The position numbers and the translations under genes were made by a program. Shown here piece by piece: positions 1-9,500 of a DNA stretch of 46,142 bases; the first letter of the stretch is position 1; every line of letters starts with the position of its first letter. Origin of the DNA: a virus. The notes under the pieces were generated by a model. That model was given only the letters and a program-made list of their open reading frames with translations, was not told the DNA's origin and made no database searches. The stretch is taken from the IMG/VR virus record IMGVR_UViG_3300036852_000653, positions 1 through 46,142 of that record. The stretch is one strand, 5' to 3'.

Positions 1-200
1 GTCAGAGCCCCATTCTAGGCTGATTGGGCAGGCCCGCCATCGGTTGGGCAGATGGGCCAACACCGGTAGTATTTGGTCCCGATGCCGCACAACGTCCCCA
101 CCGGCACCGGGACCCCACCCGAGAAGGTCAGGGCCTACTTCCGGGCCCGTTCCCAGGGGGCGTCGGGGGTGGCGGCCTCCCGGGTGGCGGGCATCAACCG
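1..200. repeat. Terminal direct repeat, left copy
   Basis: Bases 1-200 are repeated at 45943-46142. The only difference I see is position 73 (T) against 46015 (C). This shows the molecule is circular, circularly permuted or terminally redundant; assembly overlap and a real terminal repeat cannot be told apart from one sequence. The repeat covers the end of the control region and the first 40 codons of the terminase gene. Confidence 0.93.
44..72 (+). promoter_or_regulatory. Putative promoter for the terminase/late operon
   Basis: A -35-like TTGGGC (44-49) is followed after exactly 17 bases by a -10-like TAGTAT (67-72), each matching the sigma70-type consensus at four of six positions. The predicted start, about 6-7 bases downstream, falls only a few bases before the ATG at 82, so the terminase message would be leaderless or nearly so. 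That fits the lack of a Shine-Dalgarno sequence there and the common use of leaderless mRNAs in actinobacteria. The same sequence recurs in the right terminal copy. Confidence 0.4.
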
Positions 201-2145
201 CAAGACCGGCGATGCCCTGTGGAAGGCCCATGCCGTCGCCATGGACGCCAAGGTTCGCCGGGGCGACACCGTGCGGGCGGAGGCCATGGCCGAGGCCCTC
301 GGGGAGGGCCTGACGGAGGCGGAGGCCACTTCGGTGGCCAATCGGGCCTCGGCCCGCTTCGCCGGCCACGGCAACCCCGCTGCCAATGCCCTGCGGTTCT
401 CGGCCGCCATCGGCGACCTGGCCCTGGCCGATCCCCTGCCCCGCCACCTGCTCTGTCCCGAGGCGGCCCGGGCATTGTCGGACTTCGGCTACTTCCGGCG
501 GCGCTACCTGGGCCGGGGCAGGAGTCCGTGGCAGGAGGAGGCGGGCCAGCGGGCGGTGGAGTGGCTGGCCTCGCCCGAGACCGAGTTCGTGGTCGTCAAC
601 GCCCCGCCCTCGGCGGGCAAGTCGACCCTCTTCACCCACGATCTGGTGCTGTGGCTGATCTGTAGGGACCGGCGCATCCGCATCATGCTGGGCTCTCGCA
701 CCTACGGCCAGGCCATCAAGTACTCACGTCGGGTGCGCCGCACCCTGGTGAGTATGGTCCCCTACCGGCCCACCGAGCGGGCCCGTATCGAGGACGGGGC
801 GGTCGACGCCCTGGCCTGTCTCGGCGACGACTTCGGGCGCTTCCGCCCCGCCGCTCGGGGCGAGGCCTTCCAGGCCGGCGGCTTCACCGTGGCCCAGCTG
901 GCGGGCGAGGAGGTCTCGGACAAGGAGTTCACCGTCACCGCCTTCGGTTTCGACGCCGACTACCTGGGCCAGCGCCCCGACGTGGCCATCTGGGACGACC
1001 TCGTCGACCTCAAGAACATCCGCAACGCCGAGCAGCGTGACGACATCCGCGAGCTGTGGGACAACATCGCCGAGCCCCGGGTGGAGCCCCCCGGCCTCCT
1101 CCTCCTCCAGGGCCAGCGCCTCCGCCACGACGACCTCTACCGCCACAACATCGACAAGGTGGCCATCCGCATCGACGACGACGACCCCACCCTGGCCGAG
1201 GAGCTCGGGCCCAAGTACCGCCACGTGGTCTACCCCGCTCACCGGGAGGACATCTGCCAGGGGGCCCACAAGCGCACCTCCCCCGCCCTGGGCGAGCCCG
1301 GTGGCTGCCTGCTGGATCCCCGGCGTCTCCACTGGGGGGCGCTGCGCACCCTGGAGACCGAACAGCCCGACACCTACCGGGTGGTCTACCAGCAGGAGGA
1401 TCTCGATCCCACCTCCCAGCTGGTGGCCCGTCACTGGGTCCAAGGAGGCACGGGCCCCGACGGTGTCCTCTACCGGGGGTGCTGGGACGACACCCGTTCC
1501 CTGTGGACACTTCCCCCGGGCGTGGCCGGCCCTCTCCACATGCTGGCCTCGGTCGACCCCTCCATCGCCAACTGGTGGGCCATCCAGGTGTGGGCCTACT
1601 ACCCCCAATCAGAGCAGCGCTTCCTCGTCGCCATCGAGCGCCGGCGCATGACCGCCCCCGAGTTCCTGGAGCAGCAGGCCGACGGCACCTACACCGGCCT
1701 TCTGCCCGAGTTCCAGTCCCGAAGTGTCGACATGGGCGCCCCCATCCGCACCTGGGTGATCGAGGTGAACGTGGCCCAGAAGTGGCTCCTCCAGTACCGC
1801 CATGCCACGGAATGGGCAACCAAGGTGGGCATCAATTTCAAGCCTCACACCACCGGGATCTACAAGACGGATGCCGATAGAGGCATCCCCATGGTCAAGC
1901 CATTGTGGCGAACGGGCCGCATCCGCCTGCCCGGCAATCAATTCGACGGATCCCGCCAGCAGGCTGAGTTACTGGTCAAAGAGATCACCCGCTGGCCCCA
2001 TTCCGTCACCGACGACCAAGTCATGGCCCACTGGCAATTGGAGCACAATCTCGCCGCTCTCACCCCCCGGCGCTCCACCAAGCAGACCAAGCCCCACCGC
2101 CCGTCCTGGCTGTCTTCCTCACGCCGGGTGGCGGTCGGTGTCTGA
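82..2145 (+). CDS. terL: Terminase large subunit (ATPase-nuclease), N-terminally extended
   Basis: Motor that translocates phage DNA into the procapsid and cuts it. The 687-residue protein has a P-loop APPSAGKST at about residues 174-182, a Walker B VAIWDD at 301-306, and RNase H-like nuclease acidic motifs SVDPS (about 490) and TDDQ (about 643). Residues 10-60 are an extra helical segment with a helix-turn-helix look (SRVAGINRKTGDALWK); no separate small terminase gene is visible upstream, so this may serve as the DNA-recognition part (inference). I chose ATG 82: an in-frame TTG at 73 exists only in this copy of the terminal repeat (CTG in the other). Portal follows after 72 bases. Confidence 0.95.
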   Translation: MPHNVPTGTGTPPEKVRAYFRARSQGASGVAASRVAGINRKTGDALWKAHAVAMDAKVRRGDTVRAEAMAEALGEGLTEAEATSVANRASARFAGHGNPAANALRFSAAIGDLALADPLPRHLLCPEAARALSDFGYFRRRYLGRGRSPWQEEAGQRAVEWLASPETEFVVVNAPPSAGKSTLFTHDLVLWLICRDRRIRIMLGSRTYGQAIKYSRRVRRTLVSMVPYRPTERARIEDGAVDALACLGDDFGRFRPAARGEAFQAGGFTVAQLAGEEVSDKEFTVTAFGFDADYLGQRPDVAIWDDLVDLKNIRNAEQRDDIRELWDNIAEPRVEPPGLLLLQGQRLRHDDLYRHNIDKVAIRIDDDDPTLAEELGPKYRHVVYPAHREDICQGAHKRTSPALGEPGGCLLDPRRLHWGALRTLETEQPDTYRVVYQQEDLDPTSQLVARHWVQGGTGPDGVLYRGCWDDTRSLWTLPPGVAGPLHMLASVDPSIANWWAIQVWAYYPQSEQRFLVAIERRRMTAPEFLEQQADGTYTGLLPEFQSRSVDMGAPIRTWVIEVNVAQKWLLQYRHATEWATKVGINFKPHTTGIYKTDADRGIPMVKPLWRTGRIRLPGNQFDGSRQQAELLVKEITRWPHSVTDDQVMAHWQLEHNLAALTPRRSTKQTKPHRPSWLSSSRRVAVGV

Positions 2146-2217
2146 TGAGTGAACAGCTACAGCCTGATCTAAGACCCGCAGATCGAGTTCCAGGTCATCT
2201 AGTACCGGGGAGTGGCT

Positions 2218-4032
2218 ATGCCGATCACGGCTGAGCAGGTGGTCGAGTACTACGCAGAGCGTAAGAAGCGCCAGGAGCCCCGCTTCGCCGTCATGCGTGA
2301 GCTGGACCTGGCCTACGCCGGCGAGCTCGACGTGCCCCTCCCCGAGATCTCCCGCAACGAGAAGCCGATGGTGGCCAACCTCTTGCAGTCCGGCCTCGAT
2401 CAGACGGCCATGCGCGTCGCCTCCACCCTGCCCGAGCCCGACTTCCCTCCCATGCGCCCGGGCTTCGACGTCCACGAGGACCGGGCCCGCACCAAGGCTG
2501 ACATCGTCTTGTCCTGGTGGGCCATGAACGACCTGACCCTCAAACTGAAAGAGCGGGCCCGTCACCTCATTGGCTACTCCACCGCCCCCATCCGCGTCGG
2601 CTACGACCCGACGAGACCGTATCCCGTGTGGCAGGTCCTCGATCCCTTCACCACCTATCTTCCCCCCACCTCCCCTACCCGGGAGATGACACCGCTGGAC
2701 TGCATCCACACCTACACCCAGCCCCTGCGCTGGCTGGAGCGCCTCTACCCCGACCACCTCGCCCAACTCCACAAGGGCCATGATTCCAAGCCCGACACCC
2801 TCTTCACCTGCTGCGAGTACCTGGGCTACGACGAGACCGTCCTCGTCATCCTGGGCGAGCACCGCTCTGACGACGTGTGGCAATCACCCAAGGGCGCCGG
2901 CAAGCCCTTCATCGTGGCCGATCGCATCCCCAACCGGGCCGGCATCTGCCCGGTGGTCGCCCCCTACCGCATCGTGCTCAATCGTAACAAGCCCATGGGC
3001 CAGTTCGACGGCCTGGTCGGCGTGTTCTGGTGGCAGGCCAAGCTCATGGCCCTGGGCGGCCTGGCCGTCGAGCGCGACATCTTCCCCGACGAGTGGGCCG
3101 TGGCCCGCCAGGGCGAGGTGGTGGAGATCTTGGAGGAGGCCGACGGCCTGCGGGGAGAACGGGGCCGCCTCACCGGTGGCGACATCAAGTCCATCCACGA
3201 GTCCCCCGGCCAGCAGACCATGCAGATGCTCAACATGCTGGAACGGGCCATGCGCCTGGAGGGCGGCATCCCCGCCGAGTTCGGAGGCGAGTCTGTCTCC
3301 AACGTGCGCACCGGTCGGCGTGGCCAGCAGATCCTCTCCGCCGCCATCGACTTCGCCATCCAGGAGGCGCAGCAGATCCTCGAGGTGAGTCTGCGGGAGG
3401 AGAACGTGCGGGCCATCGCCGTCGATCGGGCCTACTACGGCAACGTTCCCCGTTCGTTCTACTTCGACTGGAAGGGGCGTAAGGGCTCGGGTACCTACGA
3501 CCCGGCCGAGACCTGGGACACCGATCGCCACTCCGTGCGCTACTCCTTCCCCGGCGCCGACCTCGCCGATCTCGTCATCTCCGGCGGCCAGCGTCTGGGC
3601 ATGAAGGCCATGAGCCGCTACCGCTTCATGGAGATCGATCCCATGATCGAGGATCCCGAGCTCGAGCACGGTCGCATCGTCGAGGAGAGCCTCGAGGAGG
3701 CCGGGCTCCAGGGCCTGCAGCAGGGACTGGTCTCCGGCCAGATCCCGCCCGACGACTGGGCCTTCATCGTCTCCCAGATCGTCGAGCAGCGCGTCCCTCT
3801 CTACAAGGCGGTGATGGCCGCCCAGCAGCGGGCCCAGGAGCGCCAGGCCTCGGCCGGTGAGCTCGGTGCCCCCACTGGTCCCGTCGAACCGGGCGCCCCC
3901 GAGGCCCAGCCCGGCCTGGCTGCCCCTGGTGCCGGTGCCGAGGTCCCCACCATCGGCCCCCCGGAGGCGGGCATGGAGAATCTCGGCCAGATCATGCAGA
4001 CGCTGCGTAGGACGGGGAGAGGGGCGGCGTAG
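2218..4032 (+). CDS. Portal protein
   Basis: A 604-residue protein with the layout of phage portals: acidic N-terminal segment, long mixed core with a PAEFGGESVSNVRTGRRG-type stretch, and a low-complexity Pro/Ala/Gly C-terminus. It would form the dodecameric ring at the packaging vertex and connect to the tail. ATG 2218 is preferred over the in-frame GTG at 2212 because GGGGAG lies five bases before the ATG and would overlap the GTG. The gene sits directly after the terminase, the usual place, and abuts the next gene without a gap. No internal maturation or protease domain is seen. Confidence 0.85.
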   Translation: MPITAEQVVEYYAERKKRQEPRFAVMRELDLAYAGELDVPLPEISRNEKPMVANLLQSGLDQTAMRVASTLPEPDFPPMRPGFDVHEDRARTKADIVLSWWAMNDLTLKLKERARHLIGYSTAPIRVGYDPTRPYPVWQVLDPFTTYLPPTSPTREMTPLDCIHTYTQPLRWLERLYPDHLAQLHKGHDSKPDTLFTCCEYLGYDETVLVILGEHRSDDVWQSPKGAGKPFIVADRIPNRAGICPVVAPYRIVLNRNKPMGQFDGLVGVFWWQAKLMALGGLAVERDIFPDEWAVARQGEVVEILEEADGLRGERGRLTGGDIKSIHESPGQQTMQMLNMLERAMRLEGGIPAEFGGESVSNVRTGRRGQQILSAAIDFAIQEAQQILEVSLREENVRAIAVDRAYYGNVPRSFYFDWKGRKGSGTYDPAETWDTDRHSVRYSFPGADLADLVISGGQRLGMKAMSRYRFMEIDPMIEDPELEHGRIVEESLEEAGLQGLQQGLVSGQIPPDDWAFIVSQIVEQRVPLYKAVMAAQQRAQERQASAGELGAPTGPVEPGAPEAQPGLAAPGAGAEVPTIGPPEAGMENLGQIMQTLRRTGRGAA

Positions 4033-4455
4033 ATGGTGCGCAAGAGGAAGGTCCCCGGTCAGCCGCAGGACCCCAGAGGCGGTGCGAGAGTAGGGACTCC
4101 GGGCAAGTCGTACGCCAACAGATCGGATCTCCAGGCTCAGCCCGTACGCGCTGCTCCCTCCAAGGAGTACGGCCAGCGGGCTGCCGCCGAGGCTTCCCAG
4201 CAGGCCGTCCCTCTTCCCCAGGCCCGGCCCTTCGTCGGCCCTGATCAGGTGCCCTCCTTCAGCCAGCCCTCCCAGCGACCCGATGAACCTCTCACTGCCG
4301 GACTGCCCTTCGGCCCTGGTCGCAACCCTGGTCCCATGGACCGCCCCACGGACCCGACGGCCGACGGTGTCGGTGACCGCCTGCGCGCCCTCTACCTCGC
4401 TTTCCCCACGGCCGAACTCCGAGAACTGCTCGAGGACCTGGAAGCGGGCGACTGA
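4033..4455 (+). CDS. Small Pro/Gln-rich protein after portal, unknown
   Basis: A 140-residue protein starting on the base after the portal stop codon, so probably translationally coupled. The N-terminus is basic with a PGKSYANRSDL segment; the middle is rich in Pro, Gln and Ala and probably disordered; the C-terminal 35 residues (RLRALYLAFPTAELRELLEDLEAG) look like an amphipathic helix pair. I have seen GKSYxNRSDL-type segments in other phage proteins at this locus but know no function. A head-assembly or portal accessory role is inferred from position only. Confidence 0.7.
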   Translation: MVRKRKVPGQPQDPRGGARVGTPGKSYANRSDLQAQPVRAAPSKEYGQRAAAEASQQAVPLPQARPFVGPDQVPSFSQPSQRPDEPLTAGLPFGPGRNPGPMDRPTDPTADGVGDRLRALYLAFPTAELRELLEDLEAGD

Positions 4456-4504
4456 TGGACGAATACATCGCCGAATATGAGTGGGCACCGGAGAGGGGAC
4501 AACC

Positions 4505-4714
4505 ATGGTGAAGGACGATCGGATCGACGCTCGGCACGAGATTCTGAAGCTGGCGAATCGACAAATAAAGATCAACCGGGGCAGTGGTGGTCCTGAACGG
4601 ATCCTATACATGCGCCATCTTCAAGAGGCCGTCGCGATACTCCGAGGGAACGGCATCGCTAAACCAGATCTCTTTATCCGGGCTGGGTTCAACAGCCGGG
4701 TCACGCGTTCATGA
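4505..4714 (+). CDS. Small basic protein, unknown
   Basis: A 69-residue protein (starts MVKDDRIDARHEILKLANR) with ATG 4505 preceded by GGAGAGGGG at a good distance; an upstream in-frame GTG at 4481 lacks such a site. It is basic and mostly helical. Codon use is less GC-biased than in the portal gene. A 13-codon reading frame (ATG 4711 to stop 4752) overlaps its end and ends in TGATG with the next gene, which may couple translation. Confidence 0.6.
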   Translation: MVKDDRIDARHEILKLANRQIKINRGSGGPERILYMRHLQEAVAILRGNGIAKPDLFIRAGFNSRVTRS

Positions 4715-4751
4715 GCGACCTACGGCGTGGCCGTCGAGGAGATGGGCGCTG

Positions 4752-7700
4752 ATGGGCGTCGGCTACTACATCCCCGACGCCGAGGCCACCCACCAGGCCG
4801 TCGAGGCCCGCTGGGCCCGCATCCGAGAGATGCGTTCCCAACCCCAGGCCACCGCCCAGGCCCAGTCCGCCTCCGCCATCCGGGCCAACTATCCCCACAT
4901 GCGCCCGGGCGAGGTCATGCCCCTGGCTGTCGCCGGCGTCTCCCCCGCCGATCCCATCGTCGGCCAGGTGGCCACTGCCTCGGCCAAGATGCGCAAGCGC
5001 CGCACCGGCCTATGGGGCTCCATCCGCGATGTGGCCTTCGCCCCTCTGCGCCTGGGCGCCTCGGCCATGGGCGAGCTCGGCGACGCCGCCTCCTTCGTCG
5101 CCAAGCCCGTGGTCCGCTACGGCACTGCCCTGGCCATGGCTCCCTACGAGCTCGGCCAGGCTGGTATCCGCACTGCTGCCGCCATCGGCGGAGAGGTGGC
5201 CGGTGGCATCGCCTCGGGGGCGGCGGTGGGCGGTGCTGTCGGTCTCGCCGGCGGTCCCTTCGCTCCCATCTCCGTGGCCGCCGGGCTCATCGGTGGCGGG
5301 CTGGCAGGCGGAGTGGCCGGCGGTCTCGCCGCCGCCCGGGGTGTCGATGTTCAGGGTGAGGTCACCAATCCCTTCGCTCAGACCACCCTCGGCCAGCACC
5401 TGGGCGGGGCCTCCATCGGCACCGGCTACCTGGCCGGGGGCGAGGCCCACCAGCGCCAGGCCAAGGCCGCCGCTGCCGCCGCCTCCATCAACGGCCACGC
5501 CCTCACTCCGGGCCGCATGCTGGCCTCCTCCGTGCTCGAGCCCGGTTCCTCCCCCTACAACCTCGTCTCCGGCCTGGTGGACGCCTCCCTCGCCCTCTCC
5601 AAGATCGATCCCACCTCCGCTGCGCTCAGTGGCTACACCAAGTACCGCAAGGGGCTCACCAGCTTCGAGATGATGGGCGAGAAGCTGGCCGCCGGCGCCG
5701 TCGATGGTCACCGCAAGGACTGGAACTTCGCCGCTGCCGGCGAGTGGCTCTCCGGCCGCAAGGGCGGAGCGGTCAAGGAATGGCTGGCCGGAGAGACCGA
5801 CTTCTCCAAGATCCGTCGCCAGCTGAAGGGGGTCGACGTCGGCGTCGTCTCCCGTCTCACCGATGCCCGCACCGCCGACGAGGTCGACGACATCCTGCGC
5901 CCCATGCTGGGCAAGGAGCTGCTGTCCACTCCCAAGGTGGGCGATCCCCGCCTCGGCTACACCGTGCGCCGGCGCATACAGACCTCCCGCCTGGCCCAGC
6001 AACTCCCTTCCGGGCGGCTCGACTTCAACGACGCCAACCAGGCCACTGACGAGTTCGACCGCCTGCTGGCCAACATGCGCGTCGGCGCCGACGAGCGCTC
6101 CACCCTCACCAAGCAGCTGGCCGACCATCTGGGTTCGGAGAACAAGCGCGACGCACGGCGCCTCGTCTTCGACAACACCCTTATGCGGGGCACCATGCGT
6201 GATGCCGATCCCGGCCTGACCAAACGCTGGGTCAAGCGCATGTGGGACCAGGACCGGGAGCAGGCCCGCTACTTCCTAGAGTCCGACGCTTTCCAGACCG
6301 CCCCTCACGGCCTCGTCCTCGGCGGCCAGGACCAGGGCCTGGCCCTCACCGGTCTCTTCGTCGACCACACCGAGGACATCTTCGCCCTCGACAAGGCCAC
6401 CATCCGCGACATGCGCCAGGCCGCCTCTCCTTTCTCCCGCCTCCTGGCCGGAGGCCAGTGGGACGCCGTCACCGCCGTGGGCGATTACGCCATGTCCAAA
6501 TGGCGCCCCCTGGTCCTCATCCGTGGTGCTTGGACGGTACGCATCATCGCCGAGGAGCAACTGCGCATGGCCGGGGCCGGGCTCAACTCCGCCTTCAACC
6601 ATCCCCTGTCCTACCTGGCCATGGCCATCGCCGACGACGGCACAGTGGCCAACTTCCTGAACAAGATGCCCGGGGGCGAGAACATCACCGCCCGTCTGGG
6701 TCGGGCCAAGGGAGGCCTGGTCGAGGAGTTCGTCGAGAACGTGGACGAGGAGGCGGCCCTGCGGGGCGCGGTCAACGAGTACACCCACGGCATGGGCCGC
6801 ACCCAGCAGCGCCGGGGTTGGCTGGACAGTGATTCCCGGCGGGGCCGCTTCGTCCGCAACCAGACGCAACAGACCTACCGGCGCTACCCCGACGGCACTG
6901 TCGACGATGGTTACGCCATGACCCGGGCCGAGCGCATCGAGCGTCTCAACAGCGATCCGGTGGCCCGCCGCGTGGCCCATGGCCGCCCCCTCGACGAGGA
7001 TCTCGCTCCCACCCACGCGCAGGCCGTGCCCGAGGAGATGCGCCTCGCTGGTCAGATACCGGGCCGAGTGGCACCCGAAATACCTCCGGGGCCTTCTCGC
7101 CCTGCTGTTCCTGCAGGTCCCCAGCCTCCCACCACCCAGCAGGTTCTCTTCGGTGGTCGTGAAGCAGGGGCTCCGATGCAGGCTGGCGGCTTCGTCCCTG
7201 CTTACGAGGGACCGGGCCTGCCGCCGATCCCCCCTCGCCAGCCCACCACCGCCGAGCGGATGGTTGCCGAGCGCGCCGCCCAGCCCGCAAACATCCCCAC
7301 CGGCCCCCAGCCCGTCGCTCGTCAGCTCGGCCTGGCCGGCATCGAGGAGGCTGGCCCCACCGCCCTCTACAACTGGTTCGAGAACGGCTCCGGTGCCCCC
7401 TTGCGCAACAAGCTCCTCAACGAGCCCGGCGGCCAGGTGCTTGGCACCCGTGCCGGTGTGGAGGACTTCTTCTCCAACACCCAGCGTGAGGTGGAGAAGA
7501 TCGCCGCCGGTGATGCCGCCATCCACACCGCCATCGTCGAGGGTCACCTCGACGGCGTCCCCATCAGACTGAAGAACGGGAAGATGAATCCCGAGTTCGT
7601 CAAGAAGCTGGAGGCCCGTAACGCCACCGGCCCCGAGTCCCTCCTCGGCGACGGCTTCAAGCGCTCGGACATGAAGTCCCGCTACGACAAGGCCACCGAC

Positions 7701-9500
7701 TGGCTCTTCGACAACTTCATGGGCAAGCCCAGCGCCAAGTTCTCCCGCTCGGTCACCTTCCGCCAGACCTACTGGAAGTCGGTCGAGGCCCGCATGCTCT
7801 CGGCCACCGCCGAGGATCAGGCCAAGATCCTGGCCGAGGCCCGCAAGTGGAAGCTGGCTCCCGAGCAGATTGCCACCCTGGAGCGCAAGGCCAAGCTCGG
7901 CTCCGGCGACATGACCCTGGCCGAGATCGACCTCCTGGGCAAGAAGGAGGCGCTGAACTTCACCAAGCAGCTTCTCTACGACTCGGCCGAGCGGGGCCAG
8001 CTCTCCGATGTCCTGCGCCTGGTCTTCCCCTTCGCCGAGGCCCAGAAGGAGGTACTCACCCGCTGGGCCAAGCTCGGCACCGAGAACCCCAAGGTGCTGC
8101 GTCGGGGTCAGCAGGTGATCGAGGGGGCCCGAGGCGCCGGCTTCTTCTACAAGGATCCCCAGACGGGCGAGGAGATGTTCGCCTACCCGGGCAGCGAGCT
8201 CCTGACCGAGAAGATGCTCGGTGTCCCCGTCAAGCTCGGGGGTCAGGTCAAGGGCCTGTCCATCTTCGGCTCCGGGGTCATGCCCGGTGTCGGCCCCGCC
8301 ATCCAGCTCCCCGCCCGCTGGCTCCTCTCCGACAAGCCCGAGTACGACTCCCTGCGCGACATGATCGACCCTATGGGCCAGCTCCAGGGCGAGGCCGAGG
8401 CCGGGCCCGAGGAGTCTCTCTTCGGCGCCTTCATCCCCGCCTGGGCCCGCAAGGTGTGGACTGCCGCTCAGGGGCCGCAGGACGACCGTATCTTCGCCAA
8501 CACCGTCTCCGACCTGTGGCGTTCGGGAGTCTCCTCGGGCCGCTATTCCACCGAGACCGAGGAGGACATCGCCTCCGGCCTGGAGCACGCCCGGGGCAAG
8601 GCCCGCATCGTCTTCCTCATTCGCGGCCTGGCCTCTCTCGGTGGCTCGCCCGCCGCCGTCACCCCCGAGTACATGGCCAAGGACTCCTCCGGCCGCTGGC
8701 ACATCGCCGACATCCTGCGCCAGGACTACCGGGACATGATGGAGGATCCCAACATCGGACCCGATCACGCCAACGAGGCCTTCATCGAGAAGTACGGGGA
8801 GAACGCCGCTAACTACATGCAGAGCTACACCTACACCCTCACCGCCGCTCCCAACTCCCCTGAGGCCTCCGCCTGGGTGCGAGCCAATCCCGAGCTGGCC
8901 AAGACCCACCCCGAGACCTACGGCTACTTCGCTCCCCAGGGCGAGGGCTTCGACTACCAGTCCTACCTGCGCCAGATCCGTGAGGGTGAACGCATCCCAT
9001 TGAAACCCGAGGAGTTCGCCGCCCAGGCCCAGAACCGCGTCGGCCAAATGATTTTCTACAATCTCAAGGATCGTTTCGGCCCCCGTCCCACCAAGCCCCA
9101 GCGGGAGTTCCTCACCCAGGCCCGGGGCCTGATCCGCAATGCCCTCCCCGGCTTCGACAAGCACCTGCCCCTGCCCGAGAAGTACAAGGCCGAGGAGCAG
9201 GTCGACAACTTGGCCAAGACGCTCGAGGATCCGGCGTTGGAGGGCAACGAGGTGGCCGACGGTCTGCGCCTGTACTTCCAGCTCCGCGACGTGGTCATCG
9301 CCCAGGCCAAGGCCCGGGGCTATGTCGACCACCGCCAAGCTCTGGCCGCTGCCCCTCTGCGGGCGGCGCTGCGGCAGTTCGGCGAACAGATCGTCGAGCG
9401 TGTCCCCGACTTCGCCATGGTCTGGGATCGCGTACTCGACCGAGAGATGAGGGAGGACGAGAGTGGCGGAGAAGAAGCCCAAGCCCTCGCCGCTGGCTGA
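4752..9500 (+). CDS. Very large (1582 aa) probable internal virion protein
   Basis: No enzymatic motif is recognised. Visible parts: a hydrophilic N-terminus, a Gly/Ala-rich hydrophobic stretch at about residues 137-196 that could span or disturb a membrane, a long helical middle, a Pro/Gln-rich linker at about 770-860, and a second helical half ending in an acidic tail. Size and position between portal and capsid genes resemble internal core/ejection proteins of podovirus-like phages, which leave the head with the DNA; this is inference. ATG 4752 follows GAGGAG and overlaps a short upstream frame; the frame is open from 4584 but its beginning is the shadow of the preceding gene. The stop lies 38 bases inside the next gene. 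Confidence 0.75.
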   Translation: MGVGYYIPDAEATHQAVEARWARIREMRSQPQATAQAQSASAIRANYPHMRPGEVMPLAVAGVSPADPIVGQVATASAKMRKRRTGLWGSIRDVAFAPLRLGASAMGELGDAASFVAKPVVRYGTALAMAPYELGQAGIRTAAAIGGEVAGGIASGAAVGGAVGLAGGPFAPISVAAGLIGGGLAGGVAGGLAAARGVDVQGEVTNPFAQTTLGQHLGGASIGTGYLAGGEAHQRQAKAAAAAASINGHALTPGRMLASSVLEPGSSPYNLVSGLVDASLALSKIDPTSAALSGYTKYRKGLTSFEMMGEKLAAGAVDGHRKDWNFAAAGEWLSGRKGGAVKEWLAGETDFSKIRRQLKGVDVGVVSRLTDARTADEVDDILRPMLGKELLSTPKVGDPRLGYTVRRRIQTSRLAQQLPSGRLDFNDANQATDEFDRLLANMRVGADERSTLTKQLADHLGSENKRDARRLVFDNTLMRGTMRDADPGLTKRWVKRMWDQDREQARYFLESDAFQTAPHGLVLGGQDQGLALTGLFVDHTEDIFALDKATIRDMRQAASPFSRLLAGGQWDAVTAVGDYAMSKWRPLVLIRGAWTVRIIAEEQLRMAGAGLNSAFNHPLSYLAMAIADDGTVANFLNKMPGGENITARLGRAKGGLVEEFVENVDEEAALRGAVNEYTHGMGRTQQRRGWLDSDSRRGRFVRNQTQQTYRRYPDGTVDDGYAMTRAERIERLNSDPVARRVAHGRPLDEDLAPTHAQAVPEEMRLAGQIPGRVAPEIPPGPSRPAVPAGPQPPTTQQVLFGGREAGAPMQAGGFVPAYEGPGLPPIPPRQPTTAERMVAERAAQPANIPTGPQPVARQLGLAGIEEAGPTALYNWFENGSGAPLRNKLLNEPGGQVLGTRAGVEDFFSNTQREVEKIAAGDAAIHTAIVEGHLDGVPIRLKNGKMNPEFVKKLEARNATGPESLLGDGFKRSDMKSRYDKATDWLFDNFMGKPSAKFSRSVTFRQTYWKSVEARMLSATAEDQAKILAEARKWKLAPEQIATLERKAKLGSGDMTLAEIDLLGKKEALNFTKQLLYDSAERGQLSDVLRLVFPFAEAQKEVLTRWAKLGTENPKVLRRGQQVIEGARGAGFFYKDPQTGEEMFAYPGSELLTEKMLGVPVKLGGQVKGLSIFGSGVMPGVGPAIQLPARWLLSDKPEYDSLRDMIDPMGQLQGEAEAGPEESLFGAFIPAWARKVWTAAQGPQDDRIFANTVSDLWRSGVSSGRYSTETEEDIASGLEHARGKARIVFLIRGLASLGGSPAAVTPEYMAKDSSGRWHIADILRQDYRDMMEDPNIGPDHANEAFIEKYGENAANYMQSYTYTLTAAPNSPEASAWVRANPELAKTHPETYGYFAPQGEGFDYQSYLRQIREGERIPLKPEEFAAQAQNRVGQMIFYNLKDRFGPRPTKPQREFLTQARGLIRNALPGFDKHLPLPEKYKAEEQVDNLAKTLEDPALEGNEVADGLRLYFQLRDVVIAQAKARGYVDHRQALAAAPLRAALRQFGEQIVERVPDFAMVWDRVLDREMREDESGGEEAQALAAG

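Noticed and set aside
73-81. TTG start for terminase at 73
   Set aside because: The other copy of the terminal repeat has CTG there, and ATG 82 lies just downstream of the promoter-like hexamers.
2145-2231. 28-codon frame between terminase and portal, starting in an ATGA overlap
   Set aside because: No motif, runs into the portal gene, and its codon bias is weak; too little support to list as a gene.
4584-4751. Upstream extension of the 1582-residue protein
   Set aside because: This part overlaps the small gene 4505-4714, has poor codon bias and no RBS; ATG 4752 has GAGGAG upstream.
6276-9482. Open reading frame of more than 1000 codons on the minus strand opposite the 1582-residue protein gene
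   Set aside because: It is the complement of strongly GC-biased codons in the plus-strand gene; the product is low-complexity (Gly/Leu/Val/Glu) with no motif, and it crosses several gene contexts. Similar antisense frames opposite the portal and tail genes were dropped for the same reason.
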